Source: JBBRWO01 sp038249135 (GTDB taxonomy: Bacteria; Actinomycetota; Coriobacteriia; Anaerosomatales; JAAXUF01). Taken from it: a stretch of DNA of 28,464 nt. Each line of letters begins with the position of its first letter. Position 1 is the first letter of the stretch. The notes beneath the pieces were generated by a model that did not search any database, was not told where the DNA came from, and worked only from the letters and a program-made list of their open reading frames with translations. Shown here piece by piece: positions 1 to 7,310 of this stretch. The position numbers were made by a program, and so were the translations under genes. Where the stretch lies: the NCBI GenBank assembly GCA_038249135.1, contig JBBRWO010000014.1, positions 1 to 28,464 of the forward strand. Direction: 5' to 3'.

Positions 1-216
1 GGTACGAAGGAGTCCGGCGTTCATCAGAGCTACTATTGTCTTAGACGCTCTGAGTTGCTTCCAGATGAAGAGGCCTGTGTTGTCCAAGAAGAAGGATAGG
101 CTGACGAGAATCAGACCCACGACAATTAGCAGGGCAGCGCCGAGCTTAATTGTCAGTCCTCTGACTTTGATCAACTCGTAGTCAAGCAGGCGTCGGTCGG
201 TGTCGTGATGTGACAA
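1..216 (-). CDS. N-terminal part of a membrane protein, runs off the left edge
   Basis: Reading leftwards from a TTG at 216-214 gives 72 open codons to the first base of the window. The start is backed by a strong GAGGAGG (227-221) four bases upstream and by an in-frame TGA a few codons before it. The peptide begins with a polar, His/Asp/Arg-rich segment of about 25 residues. A single hydrophobic helix follows at about residues 26-44 (LGAALLIVVGLILVSLSFFL), and then a mixed segment. This resembles a bitopic or small multi-pass membrane protein of an integrated element. I do not recognise the family. The rest lies outside the window. Confidence 0.6.
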   Translation of the reverse strand, partial: MSHHDTDRRLLDYELIKVRGLTIKLGAALLIVVGLILVSLSFFLDNTGLFIWKQLRASKTIVALMNAGLLRT

Positions 217-432
217 GAGCCCTCCTCGGATGGTGTTCCTTCACTAGACAGTGACGTTGGCATCCCCGAACGGCATTATAGGCCTTGAGACAATGTCGGG
301 GGGTGGCGTTGCCAGTGGTGCGCAGTCAGCCAAGTGTACTGGTGCGCGGAGGCACGTTACTACCCGTCCGCGTCTGTAAGCATTCTGTCATCAGAACGCG
401 CTAGAATGGCCTACATTCACATGCGCTGACAT
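217..432. other. Non-coding stretch inside the element end
   Basis: No convincing reading frame was seen here. It contains a direct repeat TGGTGCGC at 316-323 and 340-347, with a 24-base period. Such repeats could be arm-type integrase or regulator sites, or chance. The promoter for the minus-strand gene ending at the left edge should lie near 220-290, but no clear -35/-10 pair was recognised. Confidence 0.35.
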
Positions 433-470
433 GGAAAGGCCCTCCAACCTTTCCGCAGTTCAGAGGGCCT
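433..470. repeat. Two overlapping, mutually exclusive inverted repeats
   Basis: GGAAAGG at 433-439 pairs perfectly with CCTTTCC at 448-454 (8-base loop). AGGCCCTC at 437-444 pairs perfectly with GAGGGCCT at 463-470 (18-base loop). The two stems share bases 437-439, so an RNA could form only one at a time. This may be a terminator or attenuator of an element gene, or a protein-binding region next to the recombination site. No T-run follows, which argues against a simple intrinsic terminator. Confidence 0.5.
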
Positions 471-483
471 ATCCTGTACTCAC

Positions 484-499
484 ATCGACTGACGTCGAT
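484..499. repeat. Short perfect inverted repeat next to the tRNA fragment
   Basis: ATCGAC (484-489) and GTCGAT (494-499) are perfect 6-base inverted arms around TGAC, fifteen bases before the tRNA fragment. The position is where a recombinase or excisionase core or arm site would be expected. The same arms with a 9-base spacer recur at 2304-2324 downstream of prfC, so the motif may instead be a host regulator site or coincidence. Confidence 0.35.
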
Positions 500-513
500 T
501 TGTTCCAGGCTCC

Positions 514-558
514 TTTGCAAGCCAGGGGTCGAGGGTTCGAGCCCCTTCGTCTCCACCA
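514..558 (+). other. 3' fragment of tRNA-Ala(UGC), probable att site
   Basis: The bases match the 3' part of a tRNA. The anticodon loop TTTGCAA (514-520) has anticodon TGC at 516-518. It is followed by the 3' anticodon strand GCCAG (521-525), variable loop GGGTC (526-530), T stem GAGGG/CCCTT with loop TTCGAGC (531-547), acceptor strand CGTCTCC (548-554), discriminator A555 and encoded CCA (556-558). T at tRNA position 70 would give the G3:U70 wobble that identifies tRNA-Ala. The 5' half is missing: the bases before 514 do not pair with GCCAG, and no D arm or 5' acceptor strand is present. The break falls at the anticodon loop, a usual crossover site for tRNA-targeting integrases. It is not a functional tRNA gene as it stands. 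Confidence 0.8.
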
Positions 559-568
559 TGCGAATACG

Positions 569-602
569 CAGGCCGGAAGCGTGCATCGCTTCCGGCCTGT
601 TT
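569..602 (+). terminator. Rho-independent terminator of the (former) tRNA-Ala gene
   Basis: A 13-base stem runs from CAGGCCGGAAGCG (569-581) to CGCTTCCGGCCTG (587-599) around the loop TGCAT, followed by TTT. It starts eleven bases after the tRNA CCA end. This is where the native terminator of a tRNA transcript is expected, which supports the view that DNA from 514 rightwards is original chromosome. Confidence 0.75.
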
Positions 603-657
603 GCGTGCACACCATGTTGCGATGCGCGCCAGGTCGCTCTGAGATAGGAAGCTCTAG

Positions 658-2247
658 ATGCACACCAGCGAATCGACCGTACTCAAGCAGGCTGCGCGAC
701 GACGCACCTTCGCCGTGATCAGCCACCCGGACGCCGGTAAGTCCACGCTGACCGAGGCGTTGGCGCTGCATGCCCATGTGATTGGCGAGGCCGGTGCCGT
801 GCACGGCAAGTCCGGGCGCCGAGGGGTCACCAGCGACTGGATGGCCATGGAGCGCGAGCGAGGGATCTCGGTCACCTCGGCGGTTCTGCAGTTCTCCTAC
901 GACGACATGGTGCTGAACCTGCTCGACACGCCTGGCCACGCGGACTTCTCGGAGGATACGTATCGCGTGTTGTCGGCGGTGGACTGCGCGGTGATGCTTC
1001 TTGACGCGGCGAAGGGCCTTGAGCCGCAGACGCTGAAGCTGTTCGAGGTGTGCCATCACCGGCGCGTGCCCATCATCACCTTCATCAACAAGTGGGATCG
1101 CCCGGGTCTCGACGCGCTTGAGCTGCTCGATGAGATTGAGTCGCGGCTGGGGATTCGGCCGACGCCCGTGACGTGGCCGGTGGGGATCGCCGGCGATATG
1201 CAGGGCCTCATCGACCGCCGAGACCCCGAGACCGTGATCCGCTTCGAGCGCACGCCAGGCGGTGGGGCGGCGACCGAGTCCCGCATGGCGAGCGCGGAGG
1301 CCGCGCGTGAGCTCATCGGCTGGCAGGCGGCCTCCGACGAGCTGGAGCTGCTGGACAGCGTCGGCGCCGACTTCGACCCCGAGACGTTTCTCGCGGGTAC
1401 GTCCACGCCGGTGTTCTTTGGGTCCGCGGTGTCGAGTATCGGGGTGCGGCAGTTGCTCGACGCGGTCGTTCGCCTCGCGCCGGCACCGGCTCCTCGACAG
1501 ACGATCGAGGGTGATGCGCGGCCGGTACAGGCGCCATTCTCGGGGCTGGTGTTCAAGGTGCAGGCCAACATGAATCCGGCGCATCGCGACAGGATCGCGT
1601 TCGTCCGCGTGTGCTCGGGCGTGTTCGAGCGGGGCATGGTGCTCAGCCACGCCGCGACCGGACGACCGTTCACCACCAAGTTCGCCAACGCGATGTTCGG
1701 CCAGGAGCGCACGGTCGTCGAGCGCGCCTATCCGGGCGACATCGTGGGGCTCGTGAACGCGGGAGCGCTGCGTCCGGGCGACACGCTTCACGACGGTACG
1801 CCGGTCAAGTTCCCCGGCATGCCCGTCTTCGCGCCCGAGCACTTCGCCACCATCCGCACCAAGGACCCCAGCCGCTCCAAGCAGTTCCGCCGAGGCATCG
1901 ACCAGCTCGAAAGCGAGGGAGTCGTCCAAGTCCTCGTCTCGGACCGCCGAGGACCCCAAACGCCCGTGCTCGCCGCCGTCGGTCCGATGCAGTTCGAGGT
2001 GGTCATGCACCGCCTGGAGCACGAGTTCAGCGCGCCGGCCGTGCTCGACCATCTGCCGTACGGCCTGGCCCAGGCGACCGACATCGAAAGCCGGGATCGC
2101 CTCAACCGCACCCGCCAGGTCGAGGTGCTCACCCGGACCCGAGACGGCGCGCTCATCGCGCTCTTCATCGACGCATGGCGCAAGGATCGAGTCGTCGCCG
2201 AGAACCCGGAACTGACGATCGAGCCGCTGAGCCTCACGACCGAGTAG
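658..2247 (+). CDS. prfC: Peptide chain release factor 3 (RF3), GTPase
   Basis: RF3 is a ribosome-bound translational GTPase that recycles RF1/RF2 after peptide release. The 529-residue length is typical of the family. All G motifs are visible: P-loop HPDAGKST (23-30), the switch I region with ERERGISV (66-73), DTPGH (90-94) and NKWD (144-147), followed by the RF3-type stretch on Met/Leu-rich domains II and III to the C-terminus. The start at 658 directly precedes the conserved N-terminus (QAARRRTFAVISHPDAGKST) and has a modest AGGAAG upstream. The gene stands alone after the tRNA terminator. Elongation factor G is excluded by the short length and the RF3-like C-terminal half. Confidence 0.95.
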   Translation: MHTSESTVLKQAARRRTFAVISHPDAGKSTLTEALALHAHVIGEAGAVHGKSGRRGVTSDWMAMERERGISVTSAVLQFSYDDMVLNLLDTPGHADFSEDTYRVLSAVDCAVMLLDAAKGLEPQTLKLFEVCHHRRVPIITFINKWDRPGLDALELLDEIESRLGIRPTPVTWPVGIAGDMQGLIDRRDPETVIRFERTPGGGAATESRMASAEAARELIGWQAASDELELLDSVGADFDPETFLAGTSTPVFFGSAVSSIGVRQLLDAVVRLAPAPAPRQTIEGDARPVQAPFSGLVFKVQANMNPAHRDRIAFVRVCSGVFERGMVLSHAATGRPFTTKFANAMFGQERTVVERAYPGDIVGLVNAGALRPGDTLHDGTPVKFPGMPVFAPEHFATIRTKDPSRSKQFRRGIDQLESEGVVQVLVSDRRGPQTPVLAAVGPMQFEVVMHRLEHEFSAPAVLDHLPYGLAQATDIESRDRLNRTRQVEVLTRTRDGALIALFIDAWRKDRVVAENPELTIEPLSLTTE

Positions 2248-2303
2248 CGGGCTGAGCCGCGCCCTGCGCAACCCCTGTTTGCCGTCCCACTCCCAACGGG
2301 AAT

Positions 2304-2324
2304 ATCGACTGCAAGAGAGTCGAT
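2304..2324. repeat. Inverted repeat ATCGAC-N9-GTCGAT downstream of prfC
   Basis: Perfect 6-base arms lie at 2304-2309 and 2319-2324 in the 160-base gap between prfC and the next gene. The arms are identical to those at 484-499. It could be an operator for the downstream gene or a weak hairpin. No T-run follows. Confidence 0.3.
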
Positions 2325-2407
2325 CCGAACCGGGTTGGCGCAAGCCGATTCGATGCGAGCGGATTCCGACCATATAGGCGGGCTCGGACGCACAGAAGGA
2401 GCGCATC

Positions 2408-2839
2408 ATGACCTCATACATCGACACACAGGACGACGGCGTGATTCCTGAGCGGGATTTCGCCCCTGACGACTACACTGCGGATCCGGAATCCTCCTCC
2501 CATATCGGCCCCGGAACCGTCGACGATTTGCCGCTCGACTATGGACAGGAGATGTCCGAACCTGCAGATCAGCACCTCATCCCGGATCACGCGAAGCTCC
2601 GCCGAGGCGAATGCCGCGAAGATGAGATCGCGCGCGAGGATCTCGGTTTGGCCGACGAGGACGAGTTGTGGTCGGCGCAGCAGGGGCTTCTCGGCGAGGA
2701 TGCGCACTCAGGACTGCGCCTGGAGGGGCTCGCGGAGACTCGGGTCGATGCCGTTCTCGACGCAATGGGAGACGACGCGGCGGAGACGCTGCCGGACTCA
2801 CCGGAAGGCACGAGCGCGACCGGCTCCGATACCGCCTAG
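2408..2839 (+). CDS. Small acidic conserved hypothetical protein
   Basis: The protein has 143 residues, is very rich in Asp and Glu, has no signal peptide or membrane helix, and is therefore probably soluble. AAGGAG at 2396-2401 is well placed before the ATG at 2408. The middle carries an ordered-looking block (DEDELWSAQQGLLGED, about residues 84-99, then SGLRLEGL). It is followed by a short helix (VDAVLDAMGDDAAETLPD) and ends in EGTSATGSDTA. These blocks resemble acidic actinobacterial proteins of unknown function that I have seen with similar ends, but I cannot assign a named family. It stands alone between prfC and the potassium importer, with no operon partner. Confidence 0.75.
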   Translation: MTSYIDTQDDGVIPERDFAPDDYTADPESSSHIGPGTVDDLPLDYGQEMSEPADQHLIPDHAKLRRGECREDEIAREDLGLADEDELWSAQQGLLGEDAHSGLRLEGLAETRVDAVLDAMGDDAAETLPDSPEGTSATGSDTA

Positions 2840-2971
2840 CGCTTTGGGGCTTCCCCGCACGCATGCGCGACACTATCCTGAGCAGATGTAGTTTGCAGCC
2901 GGAGGCGTGAGAGCTCGCCGCCGCGTGCGCCCGAGGGCGCCATGGAGTATCGCAAGAGAGGGTCACCGCGC
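2840..2971 (+). promoter_or_regulatory. Leader of the KimA-like gene with GC-rich hairpin
   Basis: This is the gap before the potassium importer. A TATCCT at 2874-2879 could be a -10 box, though no good -35 is seen. The transcript would contain a compact hairpin GCGCC-CGAG-GGCGC at 2927-2940 immediately before the alternative ATG at 2942, and a looser GGCG/CGCC pairing just upstream. Other KimA genes are controlled by a c-di-AMP (ydaO-type) riboswitch. I could not recognise the conserved ydaO blocks here, and 130 bases is short for one. Confidence 0.25.
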
Positions 2972-4861
2972 ATGCCGAGCAACGTGAAGTCCATCTTTCT
3001 GGGTAAAGCGATCCACAACGAGGAGAGCGCCCATCAGCGACTCTCGAATCCCATCGGGCTGGCGGTCTTCTCGAGCGACGCCCTCTCGTCGACAGCCTAC
3101 GCCACCGGCGAGATCCTGCTGATCCTCGCCGTCGCCGGCACCAGCGCGCTGAAGCTCACCTGGCCGATCTCCATCGCAATCGGCATGCTTCTGATCTTGG
3201 TGGTCACGTCGTATCGGCAGACCATCAAGGCGTATCCCAAAGGCGGCGGTTCCTACCGGGTCGCGAGCGACAACCTGGGAATCTACGCCGGATTGGTTGC
3301 GGGCGCAGCACTGCTCGTCGACTACACCCTCACGGTAGCCGTGTCGGTGTCCGCGGGTACGGCCGCTGTGACCTCTGCGCTTCCGGAGGTCAAACCGTTT
3401 CAAGTAGAGATCGCGGTCGGGTTCGTCATCTTGCTGGCACTCGCGAACCTGCGGGGCGTGAAGGAATCCGGTGCGATTTTCGCCGTTCCTACCTATGGTT
3501 TCGTTGTGCTCATGGTTCTCACGATTCTGACGGGCTTCTATCGCTACTTCACTGGCGGGCCGGATGCGATCGCGGTCCCCGCCGCAGCCGAGCTGATCAA
3601 GACCACCGCACCGCTGACGCTCTTCCTGATCCTCAAAGCATTCGCCTCGGGATGTGCGGCCATGTCCGGCATCGAGGCCATCGCCGACGGTGTCGCCGTC
3701 TTCCGCGAGCCAACGGCGAAGAACGCCCGCCTCACGATCACGTGGATGGCCGGCATCCTGTTGTTCCTCTTCATCGGCCTGTCGTGGCTTGCGGTTCACG
3801 CCGGCGTGCAGGCATCCGAGGAGACCGTCATCAGCCAGCTCTCGAGGACCTTCTTCGGGACCGGCCCGCTGTACTTCGCCATCTCGGCGTTCACCGCAGC
3901 GATTCTGGTGATCGCGGCAAACACCGCGTACGCGGACTTTCCTCGGCTGGCCTCGTTCATGTCTGCCGACAACTTCTTGCCGCACCAGATGCGTGACCTC
4001 GGCCACCGCCTGGTGTTCAGCAAGGGCATCATCATGCTGACCCTCGTGGCGATCGCGCTCATCATAGGGTTTGGTGCGGAGACTTCGCAGCTGATTCCGC
4101 TCTACGCCCTAGGTGTGTTCACGTGCTTCACGCTCTCACAGGCGGGCATGGTGATGCGCTGGCTCAAGAACAAGGAACAAGGCTGGCAGCTGAATGCCGC
4201 CATCAACGGCCTTGGCGCCTTTGTGACGCTCATCGTGTTGGGCGTGGTGACCGTGACCAAGTTCCGGGACGGCGCCTGGATCGTCGTGTTGCTGATTCCG
4301 CTGATGTGCCTGTCGTTCCTGTGGATTCGCCGTCGGTACGGACGTGTGGCGGCGGAGCTCGCGCTGACCTCGGATGAGCTCGTCGACCTCAACTATCAGG
4401 CGTACAACCGCATCCACAACCACGTGGTCGTTCTCGTCAAGAACATCGACCGTAGACTCGTCCGCGCGTTGCAGTACACACGAACGCTTCGAGCCGATGA
4501 GATCGAGGCCCTCTACGTCGACGCGGCAGGCGAGGGAAAGGCCGCCGAGATCCAGCGGAAGTGGGACCAGGCCGGATTCGGCATCAAGTTCACCATCGTC
4601 GAGTCTCCGTACCGCGAGATCATGCAGCCGATCATCGAGAGGGTGCGCGCCATCCCGCGTCCGTCACCGGACTATGTGGTGACCGTCGTCGTTCCCGAGT
4701 ACGCACCCACCAACGCGGCCGACGCCATGCTCCACGACCAGACGTCGTTCTGGATCAAGCGGCAGCTCTTTGGCGAGCCGGGCGTCATCGTGGTCGACGT
4801 CCCGTACCACTCCAGCTTCGATGCTGACGCAGTGGTCGGCCCAAAGGCCGAGAAGGTCTAG
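2972..4861 (+). CDS. kimA: KimA-like high-affinity potassium importer (APC superfamily)
   Basis: This is an inner-membrane K+ importer, 629 residues long. About twelve hydrophobic helices span residues 28-450, followed by a soluble C-terminal domain of about 165 residues. The residues known to bind K+ in Bacillus subtilis KimA (Asp36, Tyr43, Asp117, Thr121, Ser125) are all present with the same numbering when translation starts at the ATG at 2972. That is why I prefer 2972 over the in-frame ATG at 2942. Purine-rich AGAGAGGG lies about nine bases upstream. Other family blocks are SYRQTIKAYPKGGGSY (80-95) and LKAFASGCAAMSGIEAI. In B. subtilis the soluble domain binds c-di-AMP, but whether that holds here is unknown. 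The gene is convergent with, and overlaps by four bases, an operon of two TrkA-type K+ regulators. A general amino-acid permease is the main alternative annotation. Confidence 0.85.
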   Translation: MPSNVKSIFLGKAIHNEESAHQRLSNPIGLAVFSSDALSSTAYATGEILLILAVAGTSALKLTWPISIAIGMLLILVVTSYRQTIKAYPKGGGSYRVASDNLGIYAGLVAGAALLVDYTLTVAVSVSAGTAAVTSALPEVKPFQVEIAVGFVILLALANLRGVKESGAIFAVPTYGFVVLMVLTILTGFYRYFTGGPDAIAVPAAAELIKTTAPLTLFLILKAFASGCAAMSGIEAIADGVAVFREPTAKNARLTITWMAGILLFLFIGLSWLAVHAGVQASEETVISQLSRTFFGTGPLYFAISAFTAAILVIAANTAYADFPRLASFMSADNFLPHQMRDLGHRLVFSKGIIMLTLVAIALIIGFGAETSQLIPLYALGVFTCFTLSQAGMVMRWLKNKEQGWQLNAAINGLGAFVTLIVLGVVTVTKFRDGAWIVVLLIPLMCLSFLWIRRRYGRVAAELALTSDELVDLNYQAYNRIHNHVVVLVKNIDRRLVRALQYTRTLRADEIEALYVDAAGEGKAAEIQRKWDQAGFGIKFTIVESPYREIMQPIIERVRAIPRPSPDYVVTVVVPEYAPTNAADAMLHDQTSFWIKRQLFGEPGVIVVDVPYHSSFDADAVVGPKAEKV

Positions 4862-5613
4862 TCCTCGGCGTCCGGAACCGGCGTGTGCTCCTCGGCGGAC
4901 TCTTCCGTCGCGCGAGCCGACGGCTTGTAGCCTTCGGGCCGCTTCGCCGAGACGGCGAGACCCAGGGCCTCACGCACCTCGGCGTCACGCTGGCCGTCCG
5001 AGATGAGAAGCAACTCGTCGCCGGCTTCCAGAACGGTGTCGCCCTTGGCGATGGTGAGTCCGACGCTGGGCGTGATGATCGCCATGACGTGCGAGTTCTC
5101 GGGCAACTGGATGTCCATCAGGCGCTTGCCAACGGCTGTGGCGCTCTCCGGAAGTGTGAGCTCCTCGATTGAGACGTTGTCGGCCTGCAGACGCAGCAGT
5201 GTGACGAGGTCGCCAAAGCCGAGCTCCTTCTCCACGAGTGAAAGTAGCATCGAGGTCGACGAGACCGGCACGTCGACGCCGAACTCCTTGGTGAACAGCC
5301 ACTCGTTGCGCGGGTGGTTGATGCGCGCGAAGACCTTGCCGCTGCCGTAGTGCTTGGCGAGCATGGCGACGACCAGGTTGTCCTCGTCGTCGCCCGTTGC
5401 GGCGATCGTCAGGTCTGACTCGGAGATGTTGGCGTGCTCGAGAACCTCGGGCTCACACGCGTCGCCGTGCATCATGCGGATGCTGGGAAGTATCGCCGCG
5501 ACGGCTTCTGCGCGATCGTAGCGGCTTTCGATGAGGGTGATGTCGTGCTCGAGGCGAAGCTCCTGGGCGAGGAAGAGTCCTGACTTGCCCGCTCCGACTA
5601 TGACGATGCGCAC
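4858..5613 (-). CDS. trkA: TrkA-type potassium uptake regulator (RCK_N + RCK_C)
   Basis: This is a cytoplasmic gating subunit for a K+ channel or transporter, 251 residues. The N-terminal Rossmann domain (about 1-120) has GAGKSG at 7-12 and an acidic Glu29 at the end of strand 2, suited to binding NAD(H) or adenine nucleotides. The RCK_C domain covers about 137-218. A disordered acidic tail follows. The GTG start at 5613 is preceded by AGGAGG five bases away, which overlaps the stop of the upstream trkA-like gene, so the two are co-transcribed and probably translationally coupled. The arrangement resembles the mycobacterial ceoB-ceoC pair. Its stop shares a CTAG palindrome with the stop of the convergent KimA-like gene. 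No TrkH/TrkG channel subunit is in the window. Confidence 0.9.
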   Translation of the reverse strand: MRIVIVGAGKSGLFLAQELRLEHDITLIESRYDRAEAVAAILPSIRMMHGDACEPEVLEHANISESDLTIAATGDDEDNLVVAMLAKHYGSGKVFARINHPRNEWLFTKEFGVDVPVSSTSMLLSLVEKELGFGDLVTLLRLQADNVSIEELTLPESATAVGKRLMDIQLPENSHVMAIITPSVGLTIAKGDTVLEAGDELLLISDGQRDAEVREALGLAVSAKRPEGYKPSARATEESAEEHTPVPDAED

Positions 5614-5622
5614 GGTTGCCTC

Positions 5623-6270
5623 CTACTTCATGCCCAGGAGCGTGCGAAGCTCGTGGACTGATTCGCGGACAACGGCGAGGTACAGGCGGTCGCCCGCCTC
5701 GATGGTATCGATATCGGTGAGCAGGATCGCACGATCTTTGCGCTCCACGGATACCACGGAAAGCACCCGCGGCAGCTCGATGTCGAGCACGCGCTTGCCC
5801 GCGAGCTCCGGACCCGCCTCGAGCTCGATCAGCAGCACCTCGCCCTGACCGAATGCGTAGTCGCTGCGGGCCTTGGGCTCGAGCAGCAACGTCAGAAGCC
5901 GAGAAGCCGACCACTGCACCGCCGAGACGGTCGGGATGCCGAACTGCTCGTAGATGGCTGCTCGGCGAGGATCGAAGATGCGGGCGACCACGAGCGGTAC
6001 GTTGAAGCGCTCGCGTGCGACGCGGGCCGCGACGATGTTGCTGTTGTCACCGCTGGTGACCGCTGCGAAGGCGCCCGCGCGCTCGATTCCGGCTTTGATG
6101 AGCGTGTCGTGGTCGAACGCCTCGCCTGAGAGCCGGCGTCCCTGGATGGCCTCGAACTCGTCGAAGACCTCTGCGCTGCGATCGATGACTGCGACGGTGT
6201 GCCCCTGCGCCTCAAGCTCGTGCGCAAGGTACCTGCCAACGCGTCCGTACCCGCCGATTACGACGTGCAT
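5623..6270 (-). CDS. trkA: TrkA-type potassium uptake regulator, first gene of pair
   Basis: The protein has 215 residues. The N-terminal RCK_N domain has GGYGRVG (6-12) and an acidic Asp30 after strand 2. An RCK_C domain lies at about 135-213, ending at LLGMK without a tail. The start at 6270 has a GGGAG-type site about ten bases upstream. It is the promoter-proximal gene of the two-gene operon, with only nine bases to the next start. Two-subunit TrkA systems (as CeoB/CeoC) probably act as hetero-oligomeric RCK rings on a Trk channel. Here the closest candidate partner is the facing KimA-like importer, but that pairing is inference. Confidence 0.9.
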   Translation of the reverse strand: MHVVIGGYGRVGRYLAHELEAQGHTVAVIDRSAEVFDEFEAIQGRRLSGEAFDHDTLIKAGIERAGAFAAVTSGDNSNIVAARVARERFNVPLVVARIFDPRRAAIYEQFGIPTVSAVQWSASRLLTLLLEPKARSDYAFGQGEVLLIELEAGPELAGKRVLDIELPRVLSVVSVERKDRAILLTDIDTIEAGDRLYLAVVRESVHELRTLLGMK

Positions 6271-6504
6271 TCGTTCCAGCTCCCTCGTTGACCGCCCATG
6301 AATCGGGCGTCTGGCATCAGGTGTATCGGAACATCGTAGTACCCAAGTGGTGCCGCGTCATTACTGCGGACCCAGATAGAGTCCCGATTCAGCCGAGGAA
6401 AGATCCGGCTGACGGGCCACGCCCAGCGACGAGGGCGCCCTTGGCGGGTACTATTGGGGCGGAAACGCACACGCACGTCAGGGGTCCGACGCGAGGAGTC
6501 GCGC
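6271..6504. promoter_or_regulatory. Divergent intergenic region, trkA operon and amidotransferase
   Basis: This 234-base non-coding gap must hold outward promoters for the minus-strand TrkA pair and the plus-strand amidotransferase. I saw no convincing -35/-10 pair, terminator or long inverted repeat. Confidence 0.4.
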
Positions 6505-7212
6505 ATGCGCGTACACGTCATCCAGCACGTCCGATTCGAAGTCCCCGGCCTGATCGCCGAGTGGGCCGAAGAGCGCGGTCACACACTCACGATCACGCGC
6601 GCGTGGGCGGACTCGTTCCCCGCTCAGGCGGAGGAGGGGTTGCTCGTGGTCCTCGGCGGACCGATGGGTGCGGCCGATGACGATGCGCTGCCGTGGCTCC
6701 GACCTGAGAAGCACTTCATCGCCGAGACGATCGCCGCCGGCGGACCGGTACTTGGCGTATGTCTCGGCGCGCAGATACTTGCGCTGGTGCTGGGTGGATC
6801 AGTGCGGCGCAATCGCGAGACGGAGATCGGCTGGTACCCGGTCATGCTCACGCCCGAGGGCGGGGAGTCACCGCTGTTCGCCGAGTGGCCCCGCGAGGTC
6901 GTCGTCGGGCACTGGCACGGCGACATCTTCGAGCTTCCTGAGGGGATGCAGTCGGTCCTTTCGAGCGCACACTGCCGCAACCAGGCCTTCGTGTTCGCCG
7001 AGCGCGTGGTCGGTCTCCAGTTTCACCTTGAGTGGACGCGCGCCCTGCTCGCCGGGATGGTCGAGGCGTGTGCCGATGAGCTCACGGAGTCCGGGCCTGC
7101 GATCACTCCGGCGGCCGAACTGCTCTGCGGGGTTGAGACGGGGCAGAGGCAGCGACGAGAGCTGCTGTTCGCGCTGCTGGACAGGTTGGCGCTGATGGCG
7201 CCCGAGGGGTAA
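6505..7212 (+). CDS. Class I glutamine amidotransferase-like protein
   Basis: A 235-residue stand-alone GATase1 domain. The nucleophile elbow is GVCLGAQ with Cys86. The His-Glu dyad is FHLEW with His174 and Glu176, so the triad is complete and the enzyme should be active on glutamine or a related gamma-glutamyl substrate. GGPMG (51-55) forms the oxyanion-type loop. The ATG at 6505 has GAGGAG at 6493-6498 and the usual short N-terminus (MRVHVIQHV). A start at 6454 would add 17 unrelated residues. Such stand-alone GMP-synthase-like domains are common and mostly uncharacterised, and no synthetase partner is adjacent. The last roughly 40 residues form a helical extension. Confidence 0.85.
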   Translation: MRVHVIQHVRFEVPGLIAEWAEERGHTLTITRAWADSFPAQAEEGLLVVLGGPMGAADDDALPWLRPEKHFIAETIAAGGPVLGVCLGAQILALVLGGSVRRNRETEIGWYPVMLTPEGGESPLFAEWPREVVVGHWHGDIFELPEGMQSVLSSAHCRNQAFVFAERVVGLQFHLEWTRALLAGMVEACADELTESGPAITPAAELLCGVETGQRQRRELLFALLDRLALMAPEG

Positions 7213-7310
7213 TCGACGTCACCGGATGTCGGAGCAAGAACCGGGACGCGAGACCCGACTGTTTCGTACTAGACTGCCCAGACACCCGTTCGCAGACCCG
7301 AAGGACCTCC

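Larger units (their letters stand above)
1..513. mobile_element. Right end of a probable tRNA-Ala-integrated element
   Basis: This stretch has visibly lower G+C (about 53% over the first 240 bases) than the neighbouring prfC region. It carries one truncated minus-strand gene and then some 200 bases of non-coding, inverted-repeat-rich DNA, and it ends abruptly where a 3' tRNA fragment begins at 514. Integrases of the tyrosine recombinase family commonly insert in the anticodon loop or T arm of a tRNA gene. They leave the intact gene at one end and only the displaced 3' part at the other. By that logic the element lies to the left of 514 and ordinary chromosome to the right. No integrase gene is inside the window, so the type of element is unknown. 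Confidence 0.6.

Noticed and set aside
514..558. Reading the fragment as a complete tRNA or as a tmRNA 3' end
   Set aside because: There is no D arm, 5' acceptor or 5' anticodon strand upstream. The anticodon loop, 5-base variable loop and 3' anticodon strand are tRNA features, not tmRNA features.
469..2427. 652-codon open frame on the minus strand opposite prfC
   Set aside because: It is antisense to a complete, motif-verified release factor 3 gene, and its Arg/His/Asp-rich peptide has no domain. Long antisense frames are expected in DNA with such strong G/C third-position bias.
2840..2971. ydaO-type c-di-AMP riboswitch before the KimA-like gene
   Set aside because: The expected conserved blocks were not recognised and the leader is short. 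Only generic GC-rich hairpins are visible. A covariance search with the ydaO model would decide it.
2963..4006. 347-codon minus-strand frame opposite the KimA-like gene
   Set aside because: It is antisense to conserved membrane-protein sequence, of low-complexity charged composition, with no ribosome site.
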